Shown piece by piece: positions 1 to 10,333 of a stretch of DNA of 64,000 bases. The position numbers and the translations under genes were made by a program. Source of the DNA: Coix lacryma-jobi var. lacryma-jobi (taxonomy: Eukaryota > Streptophyta > Magnoliopsida > Poales > Poaceae); the NCBI GenBank assembly GCA_009763385.1, contig CM019829.1, forward strand, positions 41,378,339 to 41,442,338, given 5' to 3'. Position 1 is the first letter of the stretch. The number at the start of each line of letters is the position of its first letter. The notes beneath the pieces are model-generated. The model was not told the DNA's origin and made no database searches. It saw only the letters and a program-made list of their open reading frames with translations.

Positions 1-605
1 GAACACCCCTGTACTAAAGGCGATATAAATAAAATATCGGCTATAGCTTAACACATGCGAAACATTTTTTCTGCTAAAGGCGATGCTTTTACATCGGCTG
101 TATAAAACATTCCCTGAATTACATAATCTTCATGCGTTCAGCTTTTAACAAATAGTGTCGAAGCTTTAATCTATCAAGCAGCACATACGAATCAAAATTC
201 CGTTACAGCCGAATACCCTTTCTTGGGTTCAACATTTTCGGCTAAGGCAATCTGCTACTCATTTCTCCTTTAAAACTTAAAATAATGAGGGCCGATCCTA
301 TTATAAGACTTATCGGCCGTCACGTACAACTCGAAACAACCGCCAAGTCGTGGAAGTGTCTTTCATAAATTTTCAATTTCACCAAAGGCTTTCGTTGTAC
401 GCCACCTCGCATAAATCTCTTCTAATCCCTTTTCTAGTAATGGAGAAGCAAGAATCCTTCAGAAATTCGTCAATTTCAAAATATACTCGAAACCCAAACT
501 TGTGTACGCTGATCCAACTTCGGCTTCATTATCAACACTTTATTCCTTGTCAGCCGATATGAAACTTTGGTCTCGATCCCTCTCTCCATTATCATTAGTT
601 GGATT
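1..605. other. Element A internal region, no recognisable coding
   Basis: This lies downstream of the protease of A on its coding strand. Short words such as ATCGGC/GCCGAT recur, as they do through the rest of A. I see no reverse transcriptase motif and no frame with recognisable protein, so it is either a degenerate spacer or the start of a non-coding tail. Confidence 0.5.
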
Positions 606-1295
606 CTAAAAATTACCCTGAGAGCCGATCGTCTGAATCGGCTGTTGATCCTCGTCGAAGACATTCACAGGACCTGCCTCCCAAGCTCTTCCAGAGAAAC
701 ACTCGACACCCTCATACTCCCAGTAGATGGGCTCCGTATTAGCAATACTCACAGAATCATCAGCATGGACGATCTCAATATCATCTCCAATCCACTGGAT
801 GAGGAACCGGTGCATAGTCGATGGCACACAACAGTTTGCATGTATCCAATCTCTTCGTAATAGCAAACTGTATGCCCCCTTGCCATCAATGACGAAGAAG
901 GTGGTGATCAAGGTCTTAGACCCAATCATTAACTCGACATGGACTGCTCCTCGCGTATCAGAGGAATTGCCTGCAAAGTCCCTCAACACCATGTCGGTTT
1001 TCAATAGATCTTCACTTGTCATGCCGAGCTTTCTGAAGGTGGTATACGGCATGATGTTTATAGCAGCCCCTCCATCAACGAACCTCTTGGTTAGTGGCTT
1101 GCCATTGACATACCCTCTCATATAAAGTGGCTTCAAGTGTCGATGCCTGATCGGTTTATCAAATACTGCCCTCTGAGCCAAGACGAGATGAGCCAACAGG
1201 TCCTGAAATTCACTTTCATCAAAATCTGAATATGCCTCGTCTTGGACATCTTGATTTTCAGGGGCTATGAACTCTGATGGTAGAAAGAACGCCAT
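606..1295 (-). pseudogene. Element A aspartic protease (retropepsin)
   Basis: This 229-codon open frame holds the retropepsin that would process the Gag polyprotein of A. The active-site stretch reads F-V-D-G-G-A-A-I-N-I-M-P (the D-G-G codons lie at 1068-1076). It is followed by the usual beta-strand pattern and a degenerate flap-end motif (Y-S-L-L-L-R-R-D-W-I, where I-L-G-R-x-W-I is usual). The D-G-G in place of D-[ST]-G is typical of plant Tat-lineage proteases. It lies directly downstream of the gag remnants, as expected for gag-pro order. Upstream frames are broken, so this is a remnant rather than a functional gene. The C-terminal 50 residues are not recognisable. Confidence 0.8.
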
Positions 1296-1349
1296 GCATG
1301 TATCAGCCGAACGATTACCTCCATCTGGCTTCTCTTTAGGACGCCAAAC

Positions 1350-2467
1350 TCATTTCGTCTTGGTGCCCGCTTGCTCTAATTCTCTGTTCCTCAAGCGCTG
1401 CACTCTCCTCTTCTGGCTCTTCCTTAAACCTGGCGGACACCACTGTCCTTTCTGCCAGACATACTCACGGTACTTCTCTTCTTCAGTATGAGCCCAACTT
1501 TGATTGGCAAATCTTCTCTGCTGATTCTCAGAGTTATTTATTTTTAAGCGCCGATTGTCCTCAGGGATTTGTGCCCCAAGCCTTTCACGGACAGAACGGC
1601 GGTTGGCTCGAGATTGCCTGTACTCGGAGTATTGATTACTGCATTCAGGACAATTGTTCTTAACAGGCAGCTTCAAGCCTTCGTTCCAACAATACTGAAA
1701 GAACGAGCATTCCCAATGAGATTGTTCCTGCTCCCCCACATCTTCTCGTTCTTTTTGGTACATCTCTTCTTCGTACCTTCGCTGCTCCTCCAGGAACTTC
1801 CGTTCTTCATAAAGCCTCTGCTTCTGGTACCGTTCCTGTTCCCGATGCCACTTATTCAACAAAATGCGCGTCGTGACCCTGGGCCTGGAGGTATTACCCG
1901 TCTCGATTCGGCTATCTTGGAACCGAACTCTCTGCTGAAGTTCTCCTTTCGTAATCTGCCGATCGGGATCAATAGTGCCAGCTTCCCTCGCTCTATTAGA
2001 GGTTAAAACTTTCATCTTACCATTACCCTTAGGATCGGCCACATTGATCATGTTAACAGAGAAAGACACATTATTCTGCTCAAAAGGGCTACCATCAATC
2101 TTCATTTCTCCATCAAACCTCAAATGTCCACCTTGAATAGCCTTCTAGATCCGATCTCTGAACACTCGGCAATCATTTATGGAATGAGACTTAGTGTTGT
2201 GGAAACTACAATACTTCTTGTCTTTGACGCCCTCAGGAAGCAGCATAGGATGACCTTCCGGCAACTTGATGTGTCCCTCCTTCAACAAGTACTCAAATAA
2301 TTTGTCCGACTTGGACACATCAAAGTCATAAGTACCTTTGTGTTGCCTCAGCCACCGTTGATTGACTTGAGTCGGTTCTTTAGATCAGGTTATCTCAGCT
2401 GCAGCCACCTCATCTTTATCATCATATTCATCTGCTTCCTCAAGGAAAGCCTGATACATCTCGGCAG
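1350..2467 (-). pseudogene. Element A gag, C-terminal and linker part
   Basis: This continues the gag of A in shifted frames, separated from the N-terminal part by a frameshift near 2490. It includes a Cys/His-rich stretch (Y-C-S-F-H-N-x4-H-x4-C, around 2160-2225) that looks like a zinc-binding nucleocapsid motif. A strongly charged Arg/Glu/Gln helix follows (about 1730-1880, rich in E-E-R-R and Q-R-Y), which would be predicted as coiled coil. Two in-frame stops occur between the frameshift and 2123. A second Cys-rich patch (C-S-F-F-Q-Y-C-W, then C-P-E-C) lies near 1640-1700. The role would be RNA binding and particle assembly. The copy is inactive. Confidence 0.7.
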
Positions 2468-3820
2468 CTATGTCAGCTTCTGGAACTGATTGTTCCTCTT
2501 GAATCCCTGAGCTTGATTGCTCATTGCCGCCAATCTTTGTGATAATTGCCCGAGATCCTCAAACTCCATGCCGAACAACTTTTCCTTGATACTCGGCAAC
2601 ATGCCAGCTATGGCTAATCCTGGCAATTGGTCATCCGGCAAGTTCAAAGAATAGCAAAGATTTTTGGTTTCCCTGAATCGGTGCAGATACTCTTGTGGCG
2701 TTTCGCCAAGTTTCATCCTTAAGCTCATGAGATCGACCAACTTCTTTTCACTGGTTCCCGTAAAGAAATATGAGTGGAACTTCTGCTCCAGCTCTGCCCA
2801 TGTATTGATAGAATTCGCCGACAGAGAGGCGAACCAAGAAAAGGCTGGTCCTGTCAATGATAACGGGAAGTATCGAATTCTCCAAGCTTCATTTGCCGAC
2901 GCTTCACCAAGCTGCATCAGGTAACAACTGATATGCTCTCTCGTACTGGTGTCATCTTGGCCCGAGAACTTGGTAAGGTCAGTAGGAGGCTTGACTCTCG
3001 GAGGGAGAGCCACCCGATTGTACCACTCTGGGTAAGGAGACTTATATGTGTATGTTTGATTCTTTGGCTTTAGGCCGAACTGATTCTGCATCATATCAGC
3101 CATTTTATGCATGATGAGGTCAACGTTTGAATCATGAGCTGTTTGTGCTTGCCCCCCAGTATGTAATCCTGCTGAACTCCCGTAGCCTGGATTCAGAAGA
3201 GCACTAATCGAGTTATAGTCCATAAATTCCCGATATCCGTCTCCAAACATATCTTTCTGTATCCTGTTTGCCACAGGAGACACTCTAGAGGCAGATGGTG
3301 GGACGTTCCCTGTTGTGCCGAACGTGAGCTGGCCATAGGTCTGGGGAAGTTGTTGTGTTTCCTGAGGCACCATTCCACCCGTGCTTGGGCCAGCTCCACT
3401 GTTTTCGGCAACTCTCCGGCATTGAGGTACTTGGAACAACAATGGCCCCCGTATTGGACCAGCAGCTTCTTCAAAATACTTATACGCGTTTGGACCGAAA
3501 GTATCGACCATGACAGCACGAAAGATGTTCAGGAAAGCCGACTGATGACTGGTCACTGCTCCGGACACGATCCTATGCATCATCTCTGCCATCTTCTGGA
3601 GAGCCGCTTCTTCGCTACCGTCAGGCAGCTCAAGTTGGTGATGAGGAACAACCTTCGGGAACGTCTGCTTCTGATAGACTTTGCCGCTTTTATTCTTGGA
3701 GAAGGTCTCCAAGCACTTGCGCTGGAATTCATCACAAGCTCGCTGCAACAGATCTTTTGATTCTAGAGGCAAATCGTCCATGGTCACCTCGAAGACTTGA
3801 TCTTCGTTAATCTCAGGCAT
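2468..3820 (-). pseudogene. Element A gag, N-terminal and capsid domain
   Basis: The start codon at 3820-3818 (protein begins M-P-E-I-N-E-D-Q) lies 14 nt downstream of the PBS, so I prefer it to the longer upstream open frame, which reads back through the PBS and LTR. The N-terminal half is low-complexity. The C-terminal 180 residues (about 3000-2470) are a clear Retrotrans_gag capsid domain: P-P-R-V-K-P-P-T-D-L-T-K-F-S-G, then the Trp-rich pair A-W-R-I-R-Y-F-P-L-S-L-T-G-P-A and W-A-E-L-E-Q-K-F, then the E-x-L-H-R-F-R region. Gag forms the particle that packages element RNA. The frame ends early by frameshift and the rest of gag follows in other frames. Confidence 0.85.
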
Positions 3821-3833
3821 CTTGAAATGAAGT

Positions 3834-3851
3834 GTCCCACCGGGCGTGCCA
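3834..3851 (-). other. Element A primer binding site
   Basis: On the minus strand this reads TGGCACGCCCGGTGGGAC. It begins with TGG, complementary to a tRNA CCA end, and lies 5 nt after the end of the 5' LTR and just upstream of the gag ATG. I do not assign the tRNA species. Confidence 0.75.
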
Positions 3852-4301
3852 AAAAGTGTGTTGACGCAAAATTCGTCACCTCGCGTCAAGGCACACAGCA
3901 AGCCGAATGAGGCTGGCTTCAATCGGGTGCCCGGAGCGTACTGAATCCAGAAGCGTGCCAGTCGGTTTGACCTGAAAACCAACAAGGGACAAAAGTGTGA
4001 GAATACCTTGGAACATGCTGGGGGAGACCAGACAGTTCCATATATACGGCTTTGAAAGCCAATCATGATGGCACACAGCTATAGAAGCTGTTTACCGAAA
4101 TAGGTTTATAATGTCATTCGGCAAGTATAAAAGATAAAGCTCATAAACATGTTGAATGTCGAACGCATATGTAACAAAAGGATAAAGAGGGTAACTTGTA
4201 AATATAAATCTATACAGATGACATATGCATAGGCTAATCCAGCTAGTCTGCCACACGTCTAGCCTTCATAAAACCCGTCAGGTGCAAACTCAAGCAAAGC
4301 T

Positions 4302-4938
4302 AATCCACCGCATGATACCACTTGCTATAAATCTACACCACTCCTTATAATTAGATTAATCCACCGCATGATACGATCTAATTATAAGAAGCTAAAAGCA
4401 CATGTACATCTGGACAGACCTATAAAAACTCATTACTCGTGTAAGCTTAACCAGAATCGGCAAACTAGCCGAACTGGGGTCCATGAAGAAGAAACATACA
4501 AGCCAAGCATGGTTAAACTAATCTAAAACCTGCACCTGCCGCACGGCACCCAGCTCTATCAAAGCCTAAACATAATTGACATGCATGAACCCACGACATA
4601 TAACAATCTAGATTGAAAGTCAGTTCGACCATTATGATCTTATAATCAGCAAAGCACAAACAAAACTCGTGCGACAAGGCCGAACGAAGATCAATCTAGA
4701 TTGGGCAAAAGGTGTTGTACGAATTTAATGAATAAAACATATAACACATGATAACTTGATGAATCTATTAGATCTGCCAAATCTAACAGAGTCGATAACT
4801 ATTTTTACTCATGACTTAATCCGCCGCACGATACAAGGCATAAGCAAAAACTTTCCGTCATAAGCTTAAATCCGCCGCACGATACTAAGCTTAACATACG
4901 AGACTACTTGCATCATATCTAAATCCACCGCATGATAC
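4302..4938. repeat. Five-copy dispersed 17-bp motif in LTR A
   Basis: The motif AATCC[A/G]CCGCA[T/C]GATAC occurs at 4302-4318, 4358-4374, 4818-4834, 4869-4885 and 4922-4938. All copies have the same orientation. They lie downstream of the TATA box on the minus strand, that is in the transcribed leader part of the LTR. Two positions co-vary between copies (A..T or G..C), giving two subtypes. Function unknown. Confidence 0.85.
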
Positions 4939-5090
4939 TAGACATGATAGCAAGGTTGCCGGTACTTACGGAGGTCGACGGATCGATGATTCCTCTCGAA
5001 GGACTCGACGAAACGACTTAGGGACTCGAAGATGGCACGGGGCCGGTTTGTATTGATGTGGTTGTGAACAATTTTACAATGGTCGAGGGT

Positions 5091-5101
5091 TTATATTTAT
5101 A
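5091..5101 (-). promoter_or_regulatory. TATA box of LTR A
   Basis: The minus strand reads TATAAATATAA, about 300 bp from the U3 end of the LTR. It lies in an AT-rich island, so it is the likely core promoter of A. Confidence 0.65.
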
Positions 5102-5395
5102 CCCTGGACGAAGCATGAATCCTAGACGATTACGACTCACAATAAAATACGGAAAGATATAAATCTACATTATTTGGTGCCTTCCATTGTCACGTGTCTT
5201 CTCGTGCAAGCCAGCTTTACTCGCAACATGCGTTTCCCGAATGGTGCCTACTGCCTTGTGAAATAGCCGACCGCGTAGATAGTTACCAAAACTCTGAGGA
5301 CCAAACAGCTGTCGATTGCTTGCCGAATCTTTCCCTTCTGCTAATCGGGCCCATCTGTCATACCCTTACGCGTACGAAAATCTGGTGTGAACACA

Positions 5396-5687
5396 CCGCT
5401 TGAGTGCCCTCAAATGATTCTTCCAATTTCTTCCAAGCATCATACGCCATCTCCAAATTCTTGATTTGCTCAAATACCCTCTCATCAACGGCATCATGAA
5501 TAGCACTAAGAGCAATGTCATTGTTTTGCATCTTTTCTTCTTCGGCGGGGGTGAGTCTCTCCGGGTTTGCAATCTCAATCTTGACCTCTATAACTTGCCA
5601 TATCTTTCTATTGATTGACTTTATGTGAGTGGTCATAGTTGGTGCCATCGAATTGGGGTGGCCTTTTGGTGTTGTCAATTTGACCAT
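5396..5687 (-). pseudogene. Element B gag N-terminus (copia, UBN2-type)
   Basis: This truncated coding region of the copia Gag nucleocapsid precursor contains the conserved run around N-D-I-A-L-S-A-I-H-D-A-V-D-E, followed by V-F-E-Q-I-K and W-K-K-L-E-E-S-F-E-G-T. This is the UBN2/DUF4219 capsid region of Sirevirus-type Gag proteins. The frame is cut by insertion of element A after F-E-G-T-Q-A; beyond that the reading runs into LTR A. Gag would assemble virus-like particles. The remainder of the gene lies left of A, outside the window. Confidence 0.8.
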
Positions 5688-5731
5688 TTTGACACCGAAG
5701 GTTGTTAAGCCTCAAATTAACGGTGACCTCA

Positions 5732-5743
5732 GCTCCGGTACCA
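5732..5743 (-). other. Element B primer binding site
   Basis: On the minus strand it reads TGGTACCGGAGC, two mismatches from the usual copia initiator-Met site TGGTATCAGAGC. It lies 2 nt from the LTR end. Confidence 0.75.
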
Positions 5744-5745
5744 CT

Positions 5746-6227
5746 TGAAAGGTCCTAAATGGATAGAGGGGGGTGAATAGCCTATAAAAATTTCCACAAC
5801 AACACTTAAACAAGCTTGTTAGACAACTAAATGGTGAAGCAAGTTTTACGCTAGCTCTACAATAGTGCAAACCACCTATCCACAATTCTAGTTAATTATG
5901 ATCTCTATGTCACACAATGTCTAACTTGCTATTTTACAACTAAGTGAGCAAATGAGCAAGAATAATTATCACTACACAAGATAAGTAAATTAACTAGCTA
6001 CTAGAAGATACAAGTATAACTTGCGAGAATATAACAAAGGTAAATACAAGTGATAGAAGTGTGTATACCGAGCCGGGCAAGAGATCAATCAATGAATACC
6101 AAGAATGCCATGGAGACAAGATGACACAATATTTTTTCTACGAGGTTCACTTGCTTGCCGGCAAGCCACGTCCCCGTTGTAGCGATTCACCCACTTGGAG
6201 GTTCACGTGCTAATAGGCATCACACGC
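5746..6227 (-). repeat. Element B 5' LTR, partial
   Basis: The LTR begins (plus strand) TGAAAGGTCCTAAATGG next to the PBS and is interrupted at 6228 by the LTR of C. The rest of this LTR is not in the window. An inverted CTTGCCGGCAAG palindrome lies near 6153. Confidence 0.7.
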
Positions 6228-6452
6228 TGTCGGTGTTTTGGAAATGGGGTATCCTAACACCGGCGAGTGAATTTGTTTCTGCACGTTCCTAGCTCTTGGT
6301 GGTGATGCAAGAAGAACACAAAGGATTATACTAGTTCAGGCAAACGGAGGCCCTACGTCTAGTGTGGGGAGCGGAGGTCGTGTTTCTTGCACCGGGGTGC
6401 TCGTAGTAGGGTTACAAGCTAGTGAGAGAGGGGGAGCTACCTAGGTCTCATG

Positions 6453-6776
6453 TAGACCTGAGCATTTTTAGCCTAGCCCGCGGGCCCGGCCTGGGCCCGC
6501 CGGGTTTTGGCCCGCCCACGAACCTTACTGGACAGGGCCTGGGCAGAGATTTTGCTGCCCAGAAAAAAAAATTTCGGCCCGAACCCGGCCCGAAATGCGT
6601 ATTTTAGCTGTTTTACACTCTAAATTACGCGGGCGGCCCGCCCAGGCCCGGCCCGAAAATAGCAGGCCCGACTCCTCCAGTGGACAGTAATGGGCAGGTT
6701 TTTTTCGGCCCGACATAACCGGGCTTTTTTTCAGCCCAGCCCGAACCAGGCCCGACCCGCAAAATGCTCAGGTCTA
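6453..6776. mobile_element. hAT-type MITE, 324 bp
   Basis: A non-autonomous inverted-repeat element. The left end is TAGACCTGAGCATTTT and the right end is its exact reverse complement over 16 bp. Perfect 8-bp target duplications GTCTCATG flank it (6445-6452 and 6777-6784), the size typical of hAT transposons. The interior is rich in GGCCCGGCCC-type runs on both sides, giving a long imperfect hairpin. No transposase is encoded, so it would need a hAT transposase supplied elsewhere. Confidence 0.93.
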
Positions 6777-6863
6777 GTCTCATGATGGGGAGTGAGATTG
6801 CCACCAGAGTGTGGCTGATGCGTGTGTTCTGTGTGTTGTTGCCTCAAGGCATCCCCGGCTCCT

Positions 6864-6872
6864 CCTTTTATA
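6864..6872 (-). promoter_or_regulatory. TATA box of LTR C
   Basis: The minus strand reads TATAAAAGG, a strong plant TATA match. It agrees in orientation with the PPT of C. Confidence 0.65.
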
Positions 6873-7368
6873 GTCGCAAGGAGGGCACAAGGTTACATAG
6901 ATAAGGTGACACTTGTGCCCTTATCTTGGCCAAGAAGGCGGAGGTGGGCTGTCGTAGCCCTACAGTGGCAGCGTGGTCGTCGTCCTCTTTCTTGTGATCA
7001 GGCGCGTTCTGCACTGCTATTGTGCAGCATCGAGTAGTTCTGTCCTGTCACGCTGAGAGACGGGATGGAGCGAGCCCCGCGCTACATTCCAACCCACACG
7101 GTGCAGCCGTGCTGAAAAAGTCATAAGTGGCCCGGGACTCGCGGGTCTTCGTCGTACCTCCTGCTTGTCGCCTTGCATCAATGCCCCTGGTCGAAGGAAC
7201 GGGCTCCGCCCGAGGCTTGGTTGCGAGGTCTCGGATGAATTAGAAGGGCTCATTCGAGGCCTAAGCCCGGGGCCTCGGGCGAGGTGGAAAACAGGCTTAC
7301 GCCTTGAGGCCTGAGCCTGAGGCCTCGGGCGGCGAGGTGGTTGGCACAGTGTTTCGCACATGTGACAC

Positions 7369-8932
7369 TGTTGACTCTTGCTAACGTCGTCACTAGGAGT
7401 AGACTATGGAATCTATCCCTAGCAAAGGCGCCAGAAAGGTATGTTGGTACTTCTTAATGTAAGAAGTATAACTAACTATTCATATGACTATTGGTAGGTT
7501 CCGCAAGCGCACAGAATAAGTCTATTGTAGCACTTCACCTGGGAGTAACCGAGTGTCGTATTTATTTCCACAGGGAAGCTACTATGGCAGAACTAACACT
7601 AGGACCGCTATGAACAACTAGTGATTCTAGCAGGGTTGATCGAAAAGTAGGAATGGGGGTTGGTTTCTACTACTACTAAAAAGAAAAGAAAAGCTAACTA
7701 CTACTAACCTAAATCGGCGGGGTCTGGCCGATTAACAGATTAATGTTTTCCAACACACTTACGATCACAACTAACTTAGCAATAAAGAGTTTATCTAGTT
7801 CTTCGAACTGTACACACCCTCTGGACTATTTACCTCAGACGTGCACAACGAGGTTTATGATTTAAGAACTAACCCAACTACGTGGTGGAATTCAAGGCTC
7901 CCAAGGCTGTCACCACCTGTTTGCTACCACAGCTATCCGGGGGGCTAGCCACAAACTAAGGTATAACTAGTCTAAGCACCGCGCTTACACTAATATATAC
8001 TACTCTAATCTTGCGTCCAAAACTAGAGCACTGATTACTCGGCGAAGAACCCAAACTAGATATAAACTAAATACTAAGTTATCTATGATCGAAAGCACTC
8101 AACAAGAACAATAAGTAAAGAACTTAAAGTAAATGCTGAAAGTAGAAGAACACTAAGATAAATGAAGGAAGACTTGGAATTATACCAGAGACTTGGAAGA
8201 TCCTCTATTACAACTCCAACTCTTCTCTTCTACACTCTCGCTCTCACTCTAAGTCTCTCAACTAGAGTGTTCCTTCACCAGAGCTTCGCTTACAAGAGAG
8301 TGGGACTAATGAGGTGAGGTCTGAGTACAAATGAGCTCGGGGGGTCCTATTTATAGCCTAAGGGACCTAGGGGGGTACTTATGGACCTAGGGTTAGGTTA
8401 GGGGGGTGAGTGTGGTGGCGGGCGCCACCCCCTGGCCCTTGGATCCACTGCCTCTTCACCAACGGCATCCAGGAGGTCCTCCAAGTCGGTTTGGGGTCGG
8501 TTAGGGTTGTCCAATAACCGTCACGTGGGCAATTAGGCCATGATCCATGTGACGCTGCTTCTTATCCCATGGATGGCCCATGGATGAACCGACTTAGGTG
8601 AGCAACGGCTGCCAATGAGTGTGGGGTGCTTCCCCTGGATCAGTGACGTGGCAGGGGGGAGTTTGGGATTCTCCCCCCTGGCGGCCGCCAGCTAGGGGTG
8701 GCGAGCGCCACCCCTCCTTGGCCCAAAGTGAGCCCAGGCAAGTGGGCTTGCTTCCTGGTGGGTCCATTTGGTCATTTTGCTCAAAAACCCTGCAATTTCC
8801 TACATTCAAATAAAACTCAAGGACAAGTGGAAATCGTTAGTTTATAAAAGGTTTTTGGTTGATTTTAGGCCCTTGTGTTGTGTTATATGACCTTGTTGAT
8901 GCTAAGAATATGACACTTAGTGGGCGTCAACA
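7369..8932 (-). repeat. Element D 3' LTR
   Basis: 1,564 bp, nearly identical to 15024-16574. It runs from TGTTGACTC to GTCAACA. The first 73 bp contain a degenerate PBS copy (near 7420-7435). The minus-strand TATA box is at 8348-8355. GC palindromes occur at 8414-8429 and 8697-8712, upstream of the TATA. Confidence 0.93.
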
Positions 8933-8947
8933 AGCTCCCCCAAGCTT
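8933..8947 (-). other. Element D polypurine tract
   Basis: On the minus strand it reads AAGCTTGGGGGAGCT immediately before the 3' LTR. This is the plus-strand primer for reverse transcription and it fixes the orientation of D. The same tract is present in G and, slightly changed, in F. Confidence 0.85.
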
Positions 8948-10333
8948 ACCTCTTGCTCGTCCTCGAGCAAGCATGGACTTGAAATAATCTTGGAAACTCT
9001 GTGTTTTTGTTGTGTATGCCCATATTATTTTCATCATCATGGAATTGGTAGCCTTCCCTGCACTCAAGATTAGAACAAAAGACCAGCAAGAAAGAAGGTT
9101 TGTCTTTCCCTTGCCTATTTTGCTAATCAAGATATGTGGAGTTTTTGCAAGTTTTGTTCAAAAGAAAGCATGCTTAGTAACTTCTGTGGCTCACTCAATC
9201 ACTCATATTTGTATGTGGAAATGGAAGAATTATCCTCTCACTAAGACTTTATGTGGGGTTTAATGGGTAGGATAAAAGTGAGCATGCAATGCTAGCATAA
9301 TTTTGCCAAGTTAGACAAATGGAGCAAAGGAGCAACAAGTCATAGGTTCAGACCAGGAATGTGCAAGTGTGTGGTATTTATTGTGGCTACTACTTTCATG
9401 GCACTTCTCCTTTCTATCTCTTTTGTGGGATCATGGCTATGAATGAGAGCATTTGCTCTTTTGGATATTCTCTTCTTTCTAGAGCACTTGCTCTTTTGAA
9501 TTTTCTTTCTAGAGCATTTGCTCTTTTGAATATTCTTTTCTTTCTAGAGCACTTGCTCTTTTTTTAACTACTATAGCCATGTCCCTGACATTTCATTATG
9601 GAGCGTGATATTTTGCCATGAAGTATTCCTAACAATGAATGGAAATAAAGGCATGTTGTGTGCGTATTCTCAGTGTAAGAATAGCACTATATAGGTGGGT
9701 GCAAGTGAATTCCTTGGTCTAAAGATATGACAAGTTTCTCTACCATGACTATCAACAAAAGTCTAACTAGCTCAACACTAACATGCAGCAAGTGGAAGCT
9801 CCTACTCTAAGAGTAAAAATTATTTGGCTTTGGTAGGACTTTCTTTGCCACAGAAGTACTTAGAGCAAGTTTTTAAATTTTTCAAAATAATTACTCCACA
9901 AACTTGACTTGCTCAAGTCAAAGTAGAAACTTACTTCCCCTTTACTTAGTCTAATGCTCATGTCTCAAGTTTAGTTCTAGCATACGTTCTCTCATGATAA
10001 CTCTAATGCATGACATACATTTTTATTTATTAGAAAGACTTACGATGAGAGCGTTTCATTTATTACTATTTATTTATTATTATTATATTTTTTAACTGCA
10101 AATTAACTAAGATAAAACTCAAATTTAAACTACTGAAATAAAAATAAAACTGACAGTAATAAAGATGGCAGTGATACTTACCTCGATGACGGGGGTTCTC
10201 CCCCAAGCTGGCTTTTGGCGTGGTTGGGCTACATCCATCCCTGACGGCGGTACAAGTCGTCCCAGTTCTGCTGGTTCTGCTGTAGGAGAGAAGAAATATT
10301 ACCCAGTTCTCCACCAGTTTCCTGGCGGAATTC
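8948..10333. other. Element D 3' non-coding region
   Basis: A 1.4-kb stretch between the second ORF and the PPT. It holds the hairpin array at 9446-9566, AT-rich sequence, and a second PPT-like tract (minus AGCTTGGGGGAGAACCC, near 10196-10212). That tract may also encode the final residues S-L-G-E-N-P of the preceding ORF. I see no conserved coding sequence in it. Confidence 0.65.
9446..9566. repeat. Hairpin tandem array in element D
   Basis: Four units of about 30-36 bp, each with a short palindrome AGAGCA-[C/T]T-TGCTCT followed by a T-rich spacer (plus strand). Units begin near 9446, 9481, 9511 and 9546. The same array (three units) is in G at 27144-27234. Confidence 0.85.

Larger units (their letters stand above)
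1..5395 (-). mobile_element. Element A: Ty3/gypsy (Tat-like) retrotransposon, partial
   Basis: A minus-strand LTR retrotransposon that runs off the left edge. Reading 5' to 3' on the minus strand: 5' LTR (5395-3857), PBS (3851-3834), gag (from 3820) and aspartic protease (about 1295-606). The LTR ends are TGTGTTCACACC and GTCAACACA. The gag domain and the D-G-G protease variant resemble grass Tat-lineage elements. Reverse transcriptase is not visible before the window ends, so it is either a gag-protease-only element or its pol lies to the left. It is inserted in the gag of B; the B reading resumes at 5396, where the possible target duplication is ccgct. Frameshifts and stops show it is a dead copy. 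Confidence 0.85.
3857..5395 (-). repeat. Element A 5' LTR
   Basis: This is about 1,539 bp, bounded by TG/CA with short inverted ends (TGTGTT...AACACA). The right boundary is where the gag of B resumes at 5396. The left boundary is 5 nt before the PBS. It contains a TATA box on the minus strand (5091-5101) and five copies of a 17-bp motif. The 3' LTR would lie left of the window, so the boundaries are inferred from structure rather than from LTR-LTR alignment. A GTAAGT donor-like hexamer occurs on the minus strand downstream of the TATA (near 4965-4972), which may mean a leader intron. Confidence 0.75.
5396..6227 (-). mobile_element. Element B: Sirevirus-like copia fragment
   Basis: This fragment is bounded by insertion A in its gag and insertion C in its 5' LTR. 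On the minus strand it has LTR end (…GGACCTTTCA), PBS (TGGTACCGGAGC), leader and the gag N-terminus. The LTR end resembles that of J (GGTCCTTCA, then a TGGTAT PBS, and an aggggggtgaat block inside the LTR). It is the outermost, and therefore oldest, element seen in the window. Confidence 0.75.
6228..7368 (-). repeat. Element C 3' LTR, segment 1
   Basis: The LTR starts TGTCGGTGTTTTGG and ends CCGACA at 17117, with matching TGTCGG/CCGACA ends. It carries a minus-strand TATA box and is split by element D (target duplication gacac at 7364-7368 and 16575-17579 minus 1000, i.e. 16575-16579). The PPT beyond 17117 shows C is on the minus strand, so this is its 3' LTR. Motifs such as the tract near 6310-6340 resemble grass Tat-lineage LTRs. 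Two related GGCCTCGGGC..GAGGTGG blocks (7271 and 7321) form a local duplication. The MITE at 6453-6776 is a secondary insertion. Confidence 0.75.

Noticed and set aside
3821..4066. The upstream extension of the gag frame of A (start at 4066).
   Set aside because: It reads through the 5' LTR end and PBS, so the start at 3820 is preferred.
9446..9566. CRISPR-like look of short repeated palindromes with spacers (also 20283-20400, 21009-21175).
   Set aside because: Spacers are T-rich and similar to each other, the context is a plant retrotransposon, and no cas genes exist. These are tandem repeats.
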